DNA of 64,000 nt, from contig NZ_QVQT02000004.1 in NCBI RefSeq assembly GCF_003428625.2, positions 248,001 through 312,000 of the forward strand. The letters run 5' to 3'. The notes under the pieces were generated by a model. That model worked only from the letters and a program-made list of their open reading frames with translations. It made no database searches and was not told the DNA's origin. The position numbers and the translations under genes are program-made. The DNA comes from Paracidobacterium acidisoli (GTDB lineage Bacteria; Acidobacteriota; Terriglobia; Terriglobales; Acidobacteriaceae). Positions 16,294 through 26,735 of the stretch are shown one piece after another; within the stretch, counting starts at the first letter, position 1; each line of letters begins with the position of its first letter.

Positions 16294-17988
16294 TCAGCCG
16301 GCTACTTCCTGCGGCACCCGCCCGCTCGGCTGATCGCGCTCCACCGCGTCGAGCTCTTCTCCCGCCAGCGTCGCGCGCAGCTCATCGTTGCTGTGCCGCG
16401 CAAAGTACGACCGCAGATTCTCGCCAGGCAGCCGCACCGCCAGATAATCGCGCAGCAGCCGCTCGATCGCATCCGGCACCTCATGCGCCGGCGAGCGGAA
16501 ACCGACCGGCCGCGACATCCCCGCATGCCGACCCAGAGCGCCGCCCACGCAGAAGTAGTAGGCGTCGATCAGCTTGCCTTCGTGCTTGATCTTCTTGCCT
16601 TCCATCCCGATATCGGCAATCCAGTGCTGTCCGCAGCTGTTCGGGCATCCCGTCACGTGCAGCTTCAGCTGCTGGTCGAAATCCGGCAGCCGCTCGTCCA
16701 GCTCATCCACCAGCCAGCGCAGAAAGCCCTTCGTCTCCGTAATCGCCAGCTTGCAGAACTCCGTGCCCGTGCAGGCGATGCCGCCGCGCCAGAAGGGAGT
16801 TCCCTCGACATGCAGCCCGATCTGCTCCAGCTCGCGCGCAAACTCACCCGCCTTTGCCGTCGGAATATCGAGGAACACCAGGTTCTGCATCACCGTCGCG
16901 CGCACACTGCCGCTGCCGTAGCGCTCCGCCAGATCGGCCACCGCGGCCAGCTGATCGCCGGTCACGCGTCCGCGCAGCACGCTCGCGCCCACATAGCTCA
17001 GCCCGGCCGTCTTCTGCGCGTGAATGCCCGCATGGTCGCGGTACACATCGTCCGGAACATTCTCTTCCACGCCCGGATCGAGCCTGTAGCCCAGCCGGCC
17101 CTCCAGCTCGCTCAGAAAGCGCTCCGCCGTCCAGCCCTCTTTCAGGAAGAGATACTTCATGCGCGCGCGGTCGCGGCTCTCGCGCAGGCACTGCTCATCG
17201 CGGAAGATCTCCGCAATGCGGCGCACCACTTCGAGCGCCTGATCCTGCCGCACAAACGCATCCAGCTTCACCGCCAGGTGCGGCTCCTTCGAGAGTCCCC
17301 CTCCCACGCGGACCGAGTAGCCCACTTCCTCCCCGCGCCGCACCGCCGTCAGGGCGATATCGTTGATCTCCGGATATGAGCACCACGCCGGGCACCCGGT
17401 AATCGAGATTTTGAACTTGCGCGGCAGGTTGTAAAACGCATCGTTCGCCGTCAGCTCGCGCGCCACCTGCTTCGTCAGCGGCGAGGCGTCGATCAGCTCG
17501 TCATGCGCAATCCCGGCCAGCGGGCAGCCCGTCACATTGCGCACCACGTCGCCGCAGGCGCCCTTCGGCGAAAGCCCGATCGCGTCCAGCTCCTGCACAA
17601 TCTTCGGCAGCGACTCGATCGTCAGCCAGTGCAGCTGGATATTCTGCCGGACCGTCACATCCGCCTGGTTGCGGGCATACTTCTTCGTGATATCGGCAAT
17701 CACGCGCGTCTGGTGCGCCGTCAGAATCCCGTTCGGAATCCCGATCCGCAGCATGAAATATTCGGTCGCCCTGCCTTCCCCGCCCTTGCCGCCCGTCACG
17801 CCCAGTCCGTCGCCCTGGGTATAAATCCCCCACCAGCGGAAGTACGTGTTCCAGGTATCGGGGATGCTGGCGCGTCCGTCGCGGGCAAAGCCCAGAATTT
17901 CGTCGAACGCGTCCCACGGGTTCTTCTCGCGCTTCAGCCGTTCGGCTCTCTGCGCTTTGGTCTCTTTGGGAGCGGCAATGTCAGTCAT
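16294..17988 (-). CDS. sir: ferredoxin-type sulfite (or nitrite) reductase
   Basis: The 564-residue hemoprotein has the two ferredoxin-like halves of the family (for example TVRQNIQLHWL and ATVMQNLVFLDIP) and the siroheme/4Fe-4S ligands C406-x5-C412 (ACTGTEFC) and C448-x3-C452 (GCPNSC). It reduces sulfite to sulfide with six electrons from ferredoxin; nitrite reductases look alike, but the flanking APS reductase and sulfate adenylyltransferase genes favour sulfite. GAGAGGA precedes the ATG at 17988, which was chosen over an upstream in-frame ATG (18018). It is the first full gene of the operon, preceded by a cysteine-rich leader frame and a terminator hairpin. Confidence 0.93.
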   Translation of the reverse strand: MTDIAAPKETKAQRAERLKREKNPWDAFDEILGFARDGRASIPDTWNTYFRWWGIYTQGDGLGVTGGKGGEGRATEYFMLRIGIPNGILTAHQTRVIADITKKYARNQADVTVRQNIQLHWLTIESLPKIVQELDAIGLSPKGACGDVVRNVTGCPLAGIAHDELIDASPLTKQVARELTANDAFYNLPRKFKISITGCPAWCSYPEINDIALTAVRRGEEVGYSVRVGGGLSKEPHLAVKLDAFVRQDQALEVVRRIAEIFRDEQCLRESRDRARMKYLFLKEGWTAERFLSELEGRLGYRLDPGVEENVPDDVYRDHAGIHAQKTAGLSYVGASVLRGRVTGDQLAAVADLAERYGSGSVRATVMQNLVFLDIPTAKAGEFARELEQIGLHVEGTPFWRGGIACTGTEFCKLAITETKGFLRWLVDELDERLPDFDQQLKLHVTGCPNSCGQHWIADIGMEGKKIKHEGKLIDAYYFCVGGALGRHAGMSRPVGFRSPAHEVPDAIERLLRDYLAVRLPGENLRSYFARHSNDELRATLAGEELDAVERDQPSGRVPQEVAG

Positions 17989-18033
17989 GAAATCCTCTCG
18001 GGGGCAATGGCGATGCAATATGCAATAAACAGA

Positions 18034-18069
18034 AAACCCGCGTCAGCCGTTAAGCTGTAGCGCGGGTTT
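18034..18069 (-). terminator. leader terminator (putative attenuator) of the sulfate operon
   Basis: On the minus strand AAACCCGCG and CGCGGGTTT form a perfect 9-bp stem, with an inner CAGC/GCTG pair closing a small loop, followed by TCTGTTTATT. It lies 31 bp after the stop of the cysteine-rich leader frame and 46 bp before the reductase start, i.e. inside the operon leader, so it should control read-through rather than end a gene. Confidence 0.75.
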
Positions 18070-18099
18070 ATGGGAAGTCTGTTGAATCTGGTTAATCAC

Positions 18100-18147
18100 T
18101 CACCCACAAAACCGGCTCAGCGTGCGACAACATGCACAACACGCCAT
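18100..18147 (-). CDS. cysteine-rich leader peptide (15 aa)
   Basis: The minus-strand frame from ATG at 18147 encodes MACCACCRTLSRFCG: five of fifteen codons are TGT, four of them within five codons. It lies 112 nt ahead of the sulfite reductase gene and just upstream of a terminator hairpin. In mycobacteria, polycysteine leader frames act as cysteine-responsive attenuators of downstream operons; the same logic (ribosome stalls on Cys codons when charged tRNA-Cys is low, terminator is not formed) fits here. An in-frame GTG immediately precedes the ATG. No strong Shine-Dalgarno is visible. The peptide itself probably has no other role. Confidence 0.75.
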   Translation of the reverse strand: MACCACCRTLSRFCG

Positions 18148-18368
18148 CACCGGAGTGGGACAGAGACTCATCTCGTTTATGATATCAGATCGAATCTGCC
18201 GGGCGCACCGTAATCCGGAGACGCGGCTTATCCCTGCAGAATGAACGCCTTTCCGGTCCACACCTTCCCACTGCCTCGCTGAATTGAAGCCTTATCAAAG
18301 CGCTGTCACCGGATGGTCTGAGAGTTTTCTTCTGCGGCGGCGGCACTTTTCTATGCCGTCAGCGCCGC

Positions 18369-19807
<1,439 letters not shown>

Positions 19808-19873
19808 CGTCAGTTCTCCCGTAAATGTTTCTGAACCTTATTGCATCGAGAGGCCGCATCTGCGTGCCGGGCT

Positions 19874-19904
19874 CCCTCTGTGCTCTCTGTGTCCTCTGTG
19901 GTGA
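19874..19904. repeat. CTCTGTG short-repeat string between korA and korB
   Basis: CCCTCTGTGCTCTCTGTG followed by TCCTCTGTGGTGAA is three tandem variants of CTCTGTG. Strings of this kind recur in intergenic DNA of many unrelated bacteria. It lies in the 140-bp gap between the two oxidoreductase subunits; its role is unknown. Confidence 0.5.
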
Positions 19905-19947
19905 ACTACGGAGGTGTGGTGAATCACACTCTCTCATTCAGCCCCCC

Positions 19948-21735
19948 TCACACCATCACTTCGTGGGCCGGAATCGAAAGCGTCGTCTCTCCGGCAAGTT
20001 GTTCCTTCACTGCCTCGGCAATGTGGTGCGGCATAAAGGGTTCGCCGTCGTACTTGCGAATATGCCCGTCGGCGAGAAAGCTGGTCTCGCTGCGCAGATA
20101 GCGAGCAAACTGTCCGCTGAAGTTGTTCTCGACGATGATCGTGCGCCGCGATCCCTTCAGAATCCCGACAATCGCATCGCCGTGCAGCGGAACCAGCCAG
20201 CGAATCTGCAGTTGATTCGCTTTGATGCCCTGCTCGGCCAGCTGCTCCCGCGCCTCTTCGATCACGCCCTGCGTCGATCCCCATCCGATCAGCGTCACAT
20301 CCGCATCGGCCGGTCCCTGCAGCTCCGGCGGGGGCGCCGATGCCTCGATGCCCTGCACCTTCCGCATGCGCTTTTCCATCATCGCGCGGCGCTTGACTGT
20401 ATTGGTGTACTCGTCTGAGATCAGCACGCCGTCTTCCGCATGCTCGTCGCTCGAAACCGTATGCGTGTATCCCGGAAGCCCCGGAACCGCCCGCGGCGAA
20501 ACCCCGCTCTCCGTAATCAGATAGCGCTTGTACTCGCCGTGGCCGTTGCCGTTCGCGGAGGTAATCATCTCCCCGCGATCGATCGGCGGATTAAAGTCCA
20601 GCGCCTGCGGCTCCACGCTCAGCCGTCCTTCCGAGAGCAACAGATCGCACAGCACGATCCCCGGACACTGGAAGCGCTCGGCAATGTTGAAGATCTCCGG
20701 AATCAGCGTGAAGCAGTCGCCGATATCGAGCGGCGCCGCAATCACGCGCGGATAATCTCCGAACGCCGCGCCCAGCATCTGCCACAGATCGCCCTGCTCC
20801 GTCTTCGTCGGCACGCCCGTCGAAGGGCCCGCGCGCATGCAGTCGATCACCACCACCGGAATCTCCGCCATCGCCGACAAGCCCAGCCCCTCGCTCATCA
20901 GCGCAAAGCCGCCGCCCGAGGTCGCGCACATCGCCCGCACGCCCGCATGCGCCGCGCCGATCGCCATATTGATCACGCCGATCTCGTCTTCCACCTGGCG
21001 GACCATGATGTTCGCCTTCCGCGCATGCTCGGCCATCCAGTGCAGCACGCCCGTCGAAGGACTCATAGGATACGCGCAGTAAAATTTCACTCCCGCCGCC
21101 GCTCCGCCCATCGCCAGCGCCGCATTGCCGCTCAGCACCGCATAGCGGTTGTCCGTCATCGGCAGAGGATGCGGGAATGCCTGGAAGTTCTGCGTCGCAT
21201 AGTCGTATCCGGTGCGCGCGAGGTTCACATTCTCGTCGATCACCGCCTGCTCTTTTTTGCGAAACTGCTCCGCCAGCACGCTCTCCAGAGCCTGAAAGCC
21301 GACGCCCATCATGCTCAGCGCCGCCCCCATCGCCAGCGTGTTCTGCGCCACTTTGTTCTTGCTGATATCGGCCAGCTTCGACACCGGCAGCGGACAAAGC
21401 TGCACGCCCTCCGCCGGCGTACCGGGCTTAATCGTGTCGGCGTTATAAATGCACGCCCCGCCCGCGCTCAGCAGGCTCAGGTGCCGGTCCATCGTGTCCT
21501 GATTCAGAGGGATCAGCAGGTCGATCCGGTCACCCATATTCGTGACCTTCTCCGGACCCGTCCGGATCGTCAGAAACGTATGGCCGCCGCGAATAATCGA
21601 CTGATACGCGTTGTACGCGTTGAGATGAAGACCACGGCGGCTGAATATCTTGGCGAAGATGTCGCCCGGCGTGGCAACACCCTGGCCGGCCGCGCCTCCA
21701 ATACCGATGGCGAAGGACTGCCTCATATGAGTCAT
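19948..21735 (-). CDS. korA: 2-oxoacid:ferredoxin oxidoreductase, fused gamma-alpha subunit
   Basis: The 595-residue protein joins the gamma domain (1-190: GIGGAAGQGVATPGDIFAKIF, SIIRGGHTFLTIRTG) to the alpha domain (about 200-595: GNAALAMGGAAAGVKFYCAYPMSPST, EDEIGVINMAIGAAHAGVRA, TSGGGFALMSEGLGLSAMAE, and a C-terminal WGSTQGVIEEA). This is the two-subunit arrangement common in aerobic and archaeal enzymes. It is followed 140 bp later by korB on the same strand. Together they form a CoA-acylating oxidoreductase that delivers electrons to ferredoxin. Confidence 0.92.
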   Translation of the reverse strand: MTHMRQSFAIGIGGAAGQGVATPGDIFAKIFSRRGLHLNAYNAYQSIIRGGHTFLTIRTGPEKVTNMGDRIDLLIPLNQDTMDRHLSLLSAGGACIYNADTIKPGTPAEGVQLCPLPVSKLADISKNKVAQNTLAMGAALSMMGVGFQALESVLAEQFRKKEQAVIDENVNLARTGYDYATQNFQAFPHPLPMTDNRYAVLSGNAALAMGGAAAGVKFYCAYPMSPSTGVLHWMAEHARKANIMVRQVEDEIGVINMAIGAAHAGVRAMCATSGGGFALMSEGLGLSAMAEIPVVVIDCMRAGPSTGVPTKTEQGDLWQMLGAAFGDYPRVIAAPLDIGDCFTLIPEIFNIAERFQCPGIVLCDLLLSEGRLSVEPQALDFNPPIDRGEMITSANGNGHGEYKRYLITESGVSPRAVPGLPGYTHTVSSDEHAEDGVLISDEYTNTVKRRAMMEKRMRKVQGIEASAPPPELQGPADADVTLIGWGSTQGVIEEAREQLAEQGIKANQLQIRWLVPLHGDAIVGILKGSRRTIIVENNFSGQFARYLRSETSFLADGHIRKYDGEPFMPHHIAEAVKEQLAGETTLSIPAHEVMV

Positions 21736-22202
21736 CTCCAGGCTGATTAGCCGGATCTGCCCGCATCAGTGCCGGGGCGCTCGCGGCAAACCGTTGCAGC
21801 CGCGCGCGTCACTCGTCGCTGTTTCGGATAACGCGGAGCATGCCCCGGCGAACTTCCGAACGTACTACCAGCAATTCGCTCCACAGGATTTCGATTGTCT
21901 GATCCCGAGCGCCAACCAGCATACACCCGCGGCCCGATAGCTGGCAGAGACTTTCCTGCGGTCGGTAACGGGTGAGTCCGGATCATTCTGAGCCCGGATC
22001 ATTCCAGGAAGGTCATGGCTCCGGCCGCGCCATAAAGAGTGCAGCATCGGTGCGGCTCCAGCCGCCGAGAGATGGCTTTTTTTGCGTTGCAACTGACCCG
22101 CGGCCCTGCGGTCTGATAAAACAACCGGAACGCGGTGCCTGGGTGCAACTGCTCCCCTCCCCGCCACATCTTAAAAACGGCTTCACCCACGGAGGCAAAG
22201 GT
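21736..22202. other. 467-bp intergenic region between korA and a small secreted protein gene
   Basis: This divergent gap must hold the promoters of korA (minus) and of the small exported protein (plus). Frames of 60-100 codons on the minus strand look like chance frames (no ribosome binding site, arginine/serine-rich). A short direct repeat CCGGATCATTC occurs at about 21977 and 21994, and a run of seven T follows a weak AGCC/GGCT stem near 22060-22080. No regulator site or RNA was recognised. Confidence 0.4.
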
Positions 22203-22550
22203 ATGAAAAAGTTTCTCTCAGGTTTCTCCGCCGCGGCGTTTCTCGCTGCGGCGCTTTGCGTGGTTCCCGCTGCGCGCGCATGGTCCGCTCCACCGGCTGC
22301 ATACGGTTATGGTCAGGAACCCTGGGCAGTCCCGCCGCCGGAGCTGCAGGGAGTCGAATCGCAGGGCTTCCACGACGGCATCGAAGGCGCCCGCAAGGAC
22401 GCGGGAAACCATCGTCCGCCGAACGTCGAAAACCGGGATGAGTTCCGCCATCCCCCCGTTCCGCATCGCGACCGCGCCGCCTATCGCCACGGCTTCCGTC
22501 GCGGATATCAGGTCGGCGTCGAACACCTCATGCGCCACGGCCGTTACTAA
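22203..22550 (+). CDS. small secreted protein, acidobacterial type
   Basis: The 115-residue protein begins with a strong signal peptide (MKKFLSGFSAAAFLAAALCV, cleavage near ARA-WS at residue 26). The mature part is small, polar and His/Arg-rich: GFHDGIEGARKDAGNHRPP and HRDRAAYRHGFRRGYQVGVEH are two related helices of the GF..G...G type, suggesting an internal duplication. GGAGG 8 bases ahead of the ATG fixes the start. No known family was recognised, though similar short exported proteins are frequent in Acidobacteriota. A very strong terminator follows. Confidence 0.7.
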   Translation: MKKFLSGFSAAAFLAAALCVVPAARAWSAPPAAYGYGQEPWAVPPPELQGVESQGFHDGIEGARKDAGNHRPPNVENRDEFRHPPVPHRDRAAYRHGFRRGYQVGVEHLMRHGRY

Positions 22551-22584
22551 ACCAGTTTTTCCCGACCGCCGCAGAGCAAAAAAA

Positions 22585-22616
22585 AAACGGCTGCATCCGC
22601 ACCGATGCAGCCGTTT
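22585..22616. terminator. bidirectional intrinsic terminator
   Basis: AAACGGCTGCATC pairs with GATGCAGCCGTTT in a perfect 13-bp stem with a 6-base loop. A run of ten A precedes it, giving a T-run on the minus strand, so it can end both the small exported gene and a minus-strand transcript. Confidence 0.85.
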
Positions 22617-22618
22617 GA

Positions 22619-22738
22619 TAGTGGGCCGGTCTGAATCGCTTTGTATCAGGGCACGGCTTCAGCCGTGCCGTAATGGTTGTAGTCGTTGCGGGGCTTTAGC
22701 CCCTGAAGAACAGGTTCTTTTCAGACTGACCCACTACC
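22619..22738. repeat. dispersed palindromic element, family C, complete copy
   Basis: The outer arms AGTGGGCCGGTCTGAA and TTCAGACTGACCCACT pair with two mismatches. Inside is the family core: TCGCTTTGTATCAG, hairpin GGCACGGC-TTCA-GCCGTGCC, then GGGGC-TTTA-GCCCC and CTG. Related cores occur at 49477-49545 and 60159-60233, and a decayed one near 33110. This is the most complete copy in the window. It sits between the terminator above and the end of mnmE. Confidence 0.7.
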
Positions 22739-22746
22739 AGCCGCTT

Positions 22747-24141
22747 CTACTTCCCAATGCAAAAGCTCGAGAAAATCCGGTTCAGAATATCGTCCGGCGT
22801 GGTCTCGCCTGTCAGGCTGTCCAGATACCGTAACGCCCCGTAAAGATCCAGCAGCAGCATCTCGTGTGGAACCCGGTTCGGCAGCGCCTGCTTCGCCGCC
22901 GCCAGCGACGTCAGCGCGCCCGTCACCGCCTCCCGATGCCGCAGACTGGTCAGCATGCCCGTCTCGCTCTCGCCTGCCGGATCGCGCACCAGCGACAGCA
23001 GCGCCTCGCGCAGCTCCGCGATCCCCGCTCCTGTCAGCGCCGACGTCTGCACTGAAAACAGCGATCGTTCCACATCCGCCGTCTCCAGATCGCTTTTATT
23101 CCGCACCACCAGCGCCCGCCGTCCATCGAGCGACGCAATCAGCTCCCGCTCGTCATCGCGCGGCGGCACCGAAGCATCGAGCACCACCAGCACCACATCC
23201 GCATCCGCCAGCGCCTCGCGCGATTTCTGAATGCCCAGCGACTCGGCCTCGTCGCTCGCCTCGCGCAGCCCCGCCGTATCCACCAGCTCCACCGGAATCC
23301 CTCCCAGCGAAACCCGCTCCGTCACCAGATCGCGCGTCGTCCCCGGCGTCGCCGTCACAATCGCCCGCTCGCGCTCCACCAGCCGGTTGAACAGCGATGA
23401 CTTGCCCACGTTCGGCCTGCCCACAATCGCCAGCGACAGCCCCGCATGCACAATGCGCCCCTGCTCGAACGATCGCGCCAGCCTCTCCAGCTCCGGCGTC
23501 ATGCCATCGATCCTCGCCGCAATCTCCGCATCCGGCGTCACATCGATATCGTCCTCTGCGAAATCGATGCCCGCCTCCAGCAGTGCCACCAGCTCCACCA
23601 GTTGCTGCTTCGCCGGCTGAATCCTCCGCGAGAGCGCGCCTCCCATCTGCTCCGCCGCCACCCGCGCCTGATACAGCGTCTGCGCCTCAATCAGGTCCCG
23701 CACCGCTTCGGCCTGCGTCAGATCGATGCGGCCCGAAAGAAAGGCCCGCTCCGTAAACTCCCCGGGCCGTGCCAGACGCGCTCCCCGCTGCAGCGCCAGC
23801 CGCACCAGCAGCTCCAGCACCACCGGCGAGCCATGCGCCGCAATCTCCACCAGGTCTTCGCCGGTGTAGGAGTTCGGCCGCGCAAAGAAGGTCACCACCG
23901 CTTCGTCCAGCTTCTCCTTCGTCTCCGGTTCCAGGACCTCCGCCAGCCGCACCCGCGCATGCTCCAGCGGCTGGCGCGCCCGGATCAGCTCGCCAGCAAT
24001 CTCCATCGCATGCGCCCCTGAAAGCCGCACAATGCCGATGCCTCCGCGCCCCGGCGGAGTGGAGATCGCGACGATCGTCTCGTCTGCGACCAGTTCCCGT
24101 TCTGTTGTCTGAGGATGAGGCTGCACCTGAATCTGTACCAC
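22747..24141 (-). CDS. mnmE: tRNA uridine-5-carboxymethylaminomethyl modification GTPase
   Basis: MnmE acts with MnmG to modify the wobble uridine of several tRNAs. The 464-residue protein has the N-terminal folate-binding domain ([38 protein letters not shown]), the inserted Ras-like G domain ([28 protein letters not shown]), and the terminal CIGK whose cysteine is needed for catalysis. Length and all motifs are normal. The N-terminus carries about 15 extra residues of unclear use. It is followed in many genomes by mnmG and rsmG; here rsmG is 31 kb away and mnmG is not in the window. Confidence 0.97.
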   Translation of the reverse strand: MVQIQVQPHPQTTERELVADETIVAISTPPGRGGIGIVRLSGAHAMEIAGELIRARQPLEHARVRLAEVLEPETKEKLDEAVVTFFARPNSYTGEDLVEIAAHGSPVVLELLVRLALQRGARLARPGEFTERAFLSGRIDLTQAEAVRDLIEAQTLYQARVAAEQMGGALSRRIQPAKQQLVELVALLEAGIDFAEDDIDVTPDAEIAARIDGMTPELERLARSFEQGRIVHAGLSLAIVGRPNVGKSSLFNRLVERERAIVTATPGTTRDLVTERVSLGGIPVELVDTAGLREASDEAESLGIQKSREALADADVVLVVLDASVPPRDDERELIASLDGRRALVVRNKSDLETADVERSLFSVQTSALTGAGIAELREALLSLVRDPAGESETGMLTSLRHREAVTGALTSLAAAKQALPNRVPHEMLLLDLYGALRYLDSLTGETTPDDILNRIFSSFCIGK

Positions 24142-24236
24142 CGGGTCTTCCCGAGTCTCCGCTCTCCGTTCCCGGAAAACAAGCTCCGGAGATACCGGAG
24201 ACCATGCGAACAGCGGCAGTCGCGGAGAAATCCGCT

Positions 24237-24779
24237 TTAGCGCCGGTGGCCGGCAAGCCCCGTCGAGAGCTTTTCGTGGTCATAGCCTTTGGGATAGGCC
24301 ACCACAAAGCGCCGCAGCCCTTCGCCGCTCGACGCCGTCTCCAGATCGTCATACCCGCGAAAGGCCAGATGCAGCATCCGCCGCTCGCGCGAGCTCATCG
24401 GAGCAAAGCTGTACGGCTGCCCCGTCCGCCGCACTTTTTCCGCGGCCGTATCTGCCGCCAGTTTCAGCTCGCGGGCCCGCAGCGCCTTGAAGTTATTCGC
24501 GTCGAACGAGACCTTATCGTGCTCTTCCTGATCCAGGCGGATAATCTTCGCCGCTACATGTTCGAGCGCCCGCAGCAGCTCTCCGCCGCGCTGCGTCAGC
24601 AGCGGAGCATCCGGCCCGGCCAGCTCCACATAGATCTCGCGCGCTTCCAGACCATCCGGATCGGCTGCCCCGGAGCCCGCGGTAATTCTGTACTTCAGCC
24701 GCAGTCTGCCCGGTGCTGTAAGCGTCTTCAGAAATGCCGCAATGCTCTGCGCAGCGGCGGAATAATCATCGATTGGCAT
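24237..24779 (-). CDS. jag: KH/R3H single-stranded nucleic acid-binding protein Jag (KhpB)
   Basis: This 180-residue RNA-binding protein is encoded beside yidC as in many bacteria. A KH-like core ([20 protein letters not shown], about 82-101) and a C-terminal R3H domain ([13 protein letters not shown]...[27 protein letters not shown]) are visible; the Jag-N domain found in Gram-positive proteins is missing. The ATG at 24779 was chosen over a GTG at 24818 that has no ribosome binding site. Related proteins bind small RNAs and influence cell division and envelope synthesis. It follows yidC by 123 bp on the same strand. Confidence 0.88.
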   Translation of the reverse strand: MPIDDYSAAAQSIAAFLKTLTAPGRLRLKYRITAGSGAADPDGLEAREIYVELAGPDAPLLTQRGGELLRALEHVAAKIIRLDQEEHDKVSFDANNFKALRARELKLAADTAAEKVRRTGQPYSFAPMSSRERRMLHLAFRGYDDLETASSGEGLRRFVVAYPKGYDHEKLSTGLAGHRR

Positions 24780-24902
24780 TGCGCATCCAGTATCGCATCC
24801 GGCCCGGAATTCAGTCACTTTTCAGATACAAACTTATCCGTCAGGTTAGCCATATTACCTTATCTTGCCGGGCATCTTTGTCGTTTCTTATCGGGAAACA
24901 CC

Positions 24903-26693
24903 CTATCTTCTCGCGTTAACGATCTTTCCCTGCTTCTTCGCCGCCCGCTTCGCCGCCAGGGCGCGCATCTCGCGGCCCATGCTGGTGCGGTTGATCACCA
25001 GCTGCTGGCCCACGCCGATAATGTTGCTGCCCGCCCAGTACAGCGCAAGTCCCGAGCCCACGTTCCACATCATGAAGCCGAAGATCGCCGGCATCATAAA
25101 GGCCATCATTCTCTGCTGCGAGCGGTCCATACCCGGCGACGGCGTAAAGAACTGCACTAGAAACATCGATCCGATAAAGAAGACCGGCAGAATGTGCAGC
25201 GGGTCCGGAGCCGAAAGGTCCGGCAGCCACAGCCAGTGCGCCTGCCGCAGCTCGATCACGTTCTCCAGCATCCGGTAGAAGCCGTAGATCAGCGGATACT
25301 GCAGCAGCATCGGCAGGCATCCGCCGAACATATTGATGCCTTCCCGCTTCTGGAGATCGAACATTTCCTTGTTCATCTCCTGCCGCCGCGGGTCCGTGGC
25401 CTTGTACTTCGCGTACTTGGCCTTGATCACATCCATCTCCGGCTGAATGCGCTGCATCTTCAGCGACGACTTCATCATCTGGAAGCGCGTCGGCATCATG
25501 GCGATGTTCAGCAGGAACGTCAGCACCAGGATCGCCCAGCCCCAGTTGCGCACGCCGTGGTCGTAGAAGAAGCGCGTCAGCAGGAACATGGGCTTCGCAA
25601 CCCATCCCCACCAGCCGAAGGTCACCGCCTTCTCGAGGCTCGGCCCTCCATGCGTGTTCACCGACTCCAGCACGTCCAGCGACTTCGGGCCCACAAAAAG
25701 GCGAGTGCTGAAGGTTGCGGCCGTGCCTCCGATGCCTGCGCCCAGCACCGACGCATGCTCCACCTGGCCCGACTCCGGATGCTTCGGATCGCGCGGCAGA
25801 TCGATCGTGTTGTGCAGCGTCACCAGGCTCGTGTTTTCTGCCTCATCCGGCAAAAAGATCGCGGCAAAGTATAGATCGCTCACGCCCGCCCACTGGAACG
25901 GACCCTGCTCCGTCGCGCCGCCCGAGACTTTCTTCGGCTTGATCTGATCCACATCGCCGTTCTTCGCCGTGTCGATCATGCTCGCCGCATACTGTGGCAG
26001 CGTGTTCTGGTCGCCGAAGCCCGCCGGCCATGCCAGCGCCGCCGTCAGCGGTGCTCCCTGGCGCGTCGCCGTCACCTCGGCATGGATCACATAGCTTGAA
26101 TCGAAGGTGAAGGTCTTCTTCACCTGCAGGCCGCCCGCGGAGTACTTGAAGCTCAGCGTGCCCGGGGTATTCACTCTTCCCGTCGCCGACGGCACATACA
26201 TCGCCTGGTTCAGCCGGCTCTGCAGTCCTTCGTCATAGACATGCAGCGACAGCGGAAAGCCATACTTCGCCGCGTTGGCTGCGTTCACCAGATCGAGCGG
26301 CTTGCCGTCGTCGTTCTTATATTTCTTCAGAATCCACGACTTCACCTCGGCGCCGCGGTTCGAGAACGTGATGCGGTACAGCTCGTTCTCGATCACCGTC
26401 TCGCTCTCCGCCGCTGCCTGCACCGCATTCGCCTCAGGAGCAGCAGCCTGCGAGGAAGAAGCGGGTGCGGCTGTCCCGGCGTCAGACGTTGCGGCCGTCT
26501 GGCTCTGCGCCGCCGGAGCGCTCGACTTCTGCTGCTGCGTCGCGGCATGGCCCGAAGCAGGAGGCGTCTTTGGCTTGAAATACTGCATCCCCAGAAAAAT
26601 CAGGAGAAAAACGGCGCTGAACGCAAGGATGGTGCGCGAGTCAAACCCGCCACCGCCACCACCCTGCTGATTTGGATTCTGTATCTCTGCCAA
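24903..26693 (-). CDS. yidC: membrane protein insertase
   Basis: YidC inserts and folds inner-membrane proteins alone or with SecYEG. The 596-residue protein has an N-terminal anchor (TILAFSAVFLLIFLGMQYF), a Pro/Ala/Gln linker, a large periplasmic beta-domain (about 95-350), and the conserved five-helix core from about 370 (NWGWAILVLTFLLNIAMMPTR, GGCLPMLLQYPLIYGFYRML, ILPVFFIGSMFLVQFF). The C-terminus is Lys/Arg-rich (RALAAKRAAKKQGKIVNARR) and may contact the ribosome. It is the Gram-negative type. Gene order yidD-yidC-jag downstream of rnpA is standard. Confidence 0.97.
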   Translation of the reverse strand: MAEIQNPNQQGGGGGGFDSRTILAFSAVFLLIFLGMQYFKPKTPPASGHAATQQQKSSAPAAQSQTAATSDAGTAAPASSSQAAAPEANAVQAAAESETVIENELYRITFSNRGAEVKSWILKKYKNDDGKPLDLVNAANAAKYGFPLSLHVYDEGLQSRLNQAMYVPSATGRVNTPGTLSFKYSAGGLQVKKTFTFDSSYVIHAEVTATRQGAPLTAALAWPAGFGDQNTLPQYAASMIDTAKNGDVDQIKPKKVSGGATEQGPFQWAGVSDLYFAAIFLPDEAENTSLVTLHNTIDLPRDPKHPESGQVEHASVLGAGIGGTAATFSTRLFVGPKSLDVLESVNTHGGPSLEKAVTFGWWGWVAKPMFLLTRFFYDHGVRNWGWAILVLTFLLNIAMMPTRFQMMKSSLKMQRIQPEMDVIKAKYAKYKATDPRRQEMNKEMFDLQKREGINMFGGCLPMLLQYPLIYGFYRMLENVIELRQAHWLWLPDLSAPDPLHILPVFFIGSMFLVQFFTPSPGMDRSQQRMMAFMMPAIFGFMMWNVGSGLALYWAGSNIIGVGQQLVINRTSMGREMRALAAKRAAKKQGKIVNARR

Positions 26694-26735
26694 AACTTCT
26701 GCTTCCTGTCGATTGTGTGAATGGAATGCGGCCCT

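Noticed and set aside
18100-18240. SAM or cobalamin riboswitch in the sulfate operon leader
   Set aside because: None of the conserved core words of SAM-I, SAM-II or cobalamin riboswitches is visible; the cysteine-codon frame plus terminator explains the leader better.
21747-22198. Several 60-100-codon minus-strand frames in the korA upstream region
   Set aside because: No ribosome binding site, no domain, overlapping one another in different frames, arginine/serine-rich as expected of GC-rich non-coding DNA.
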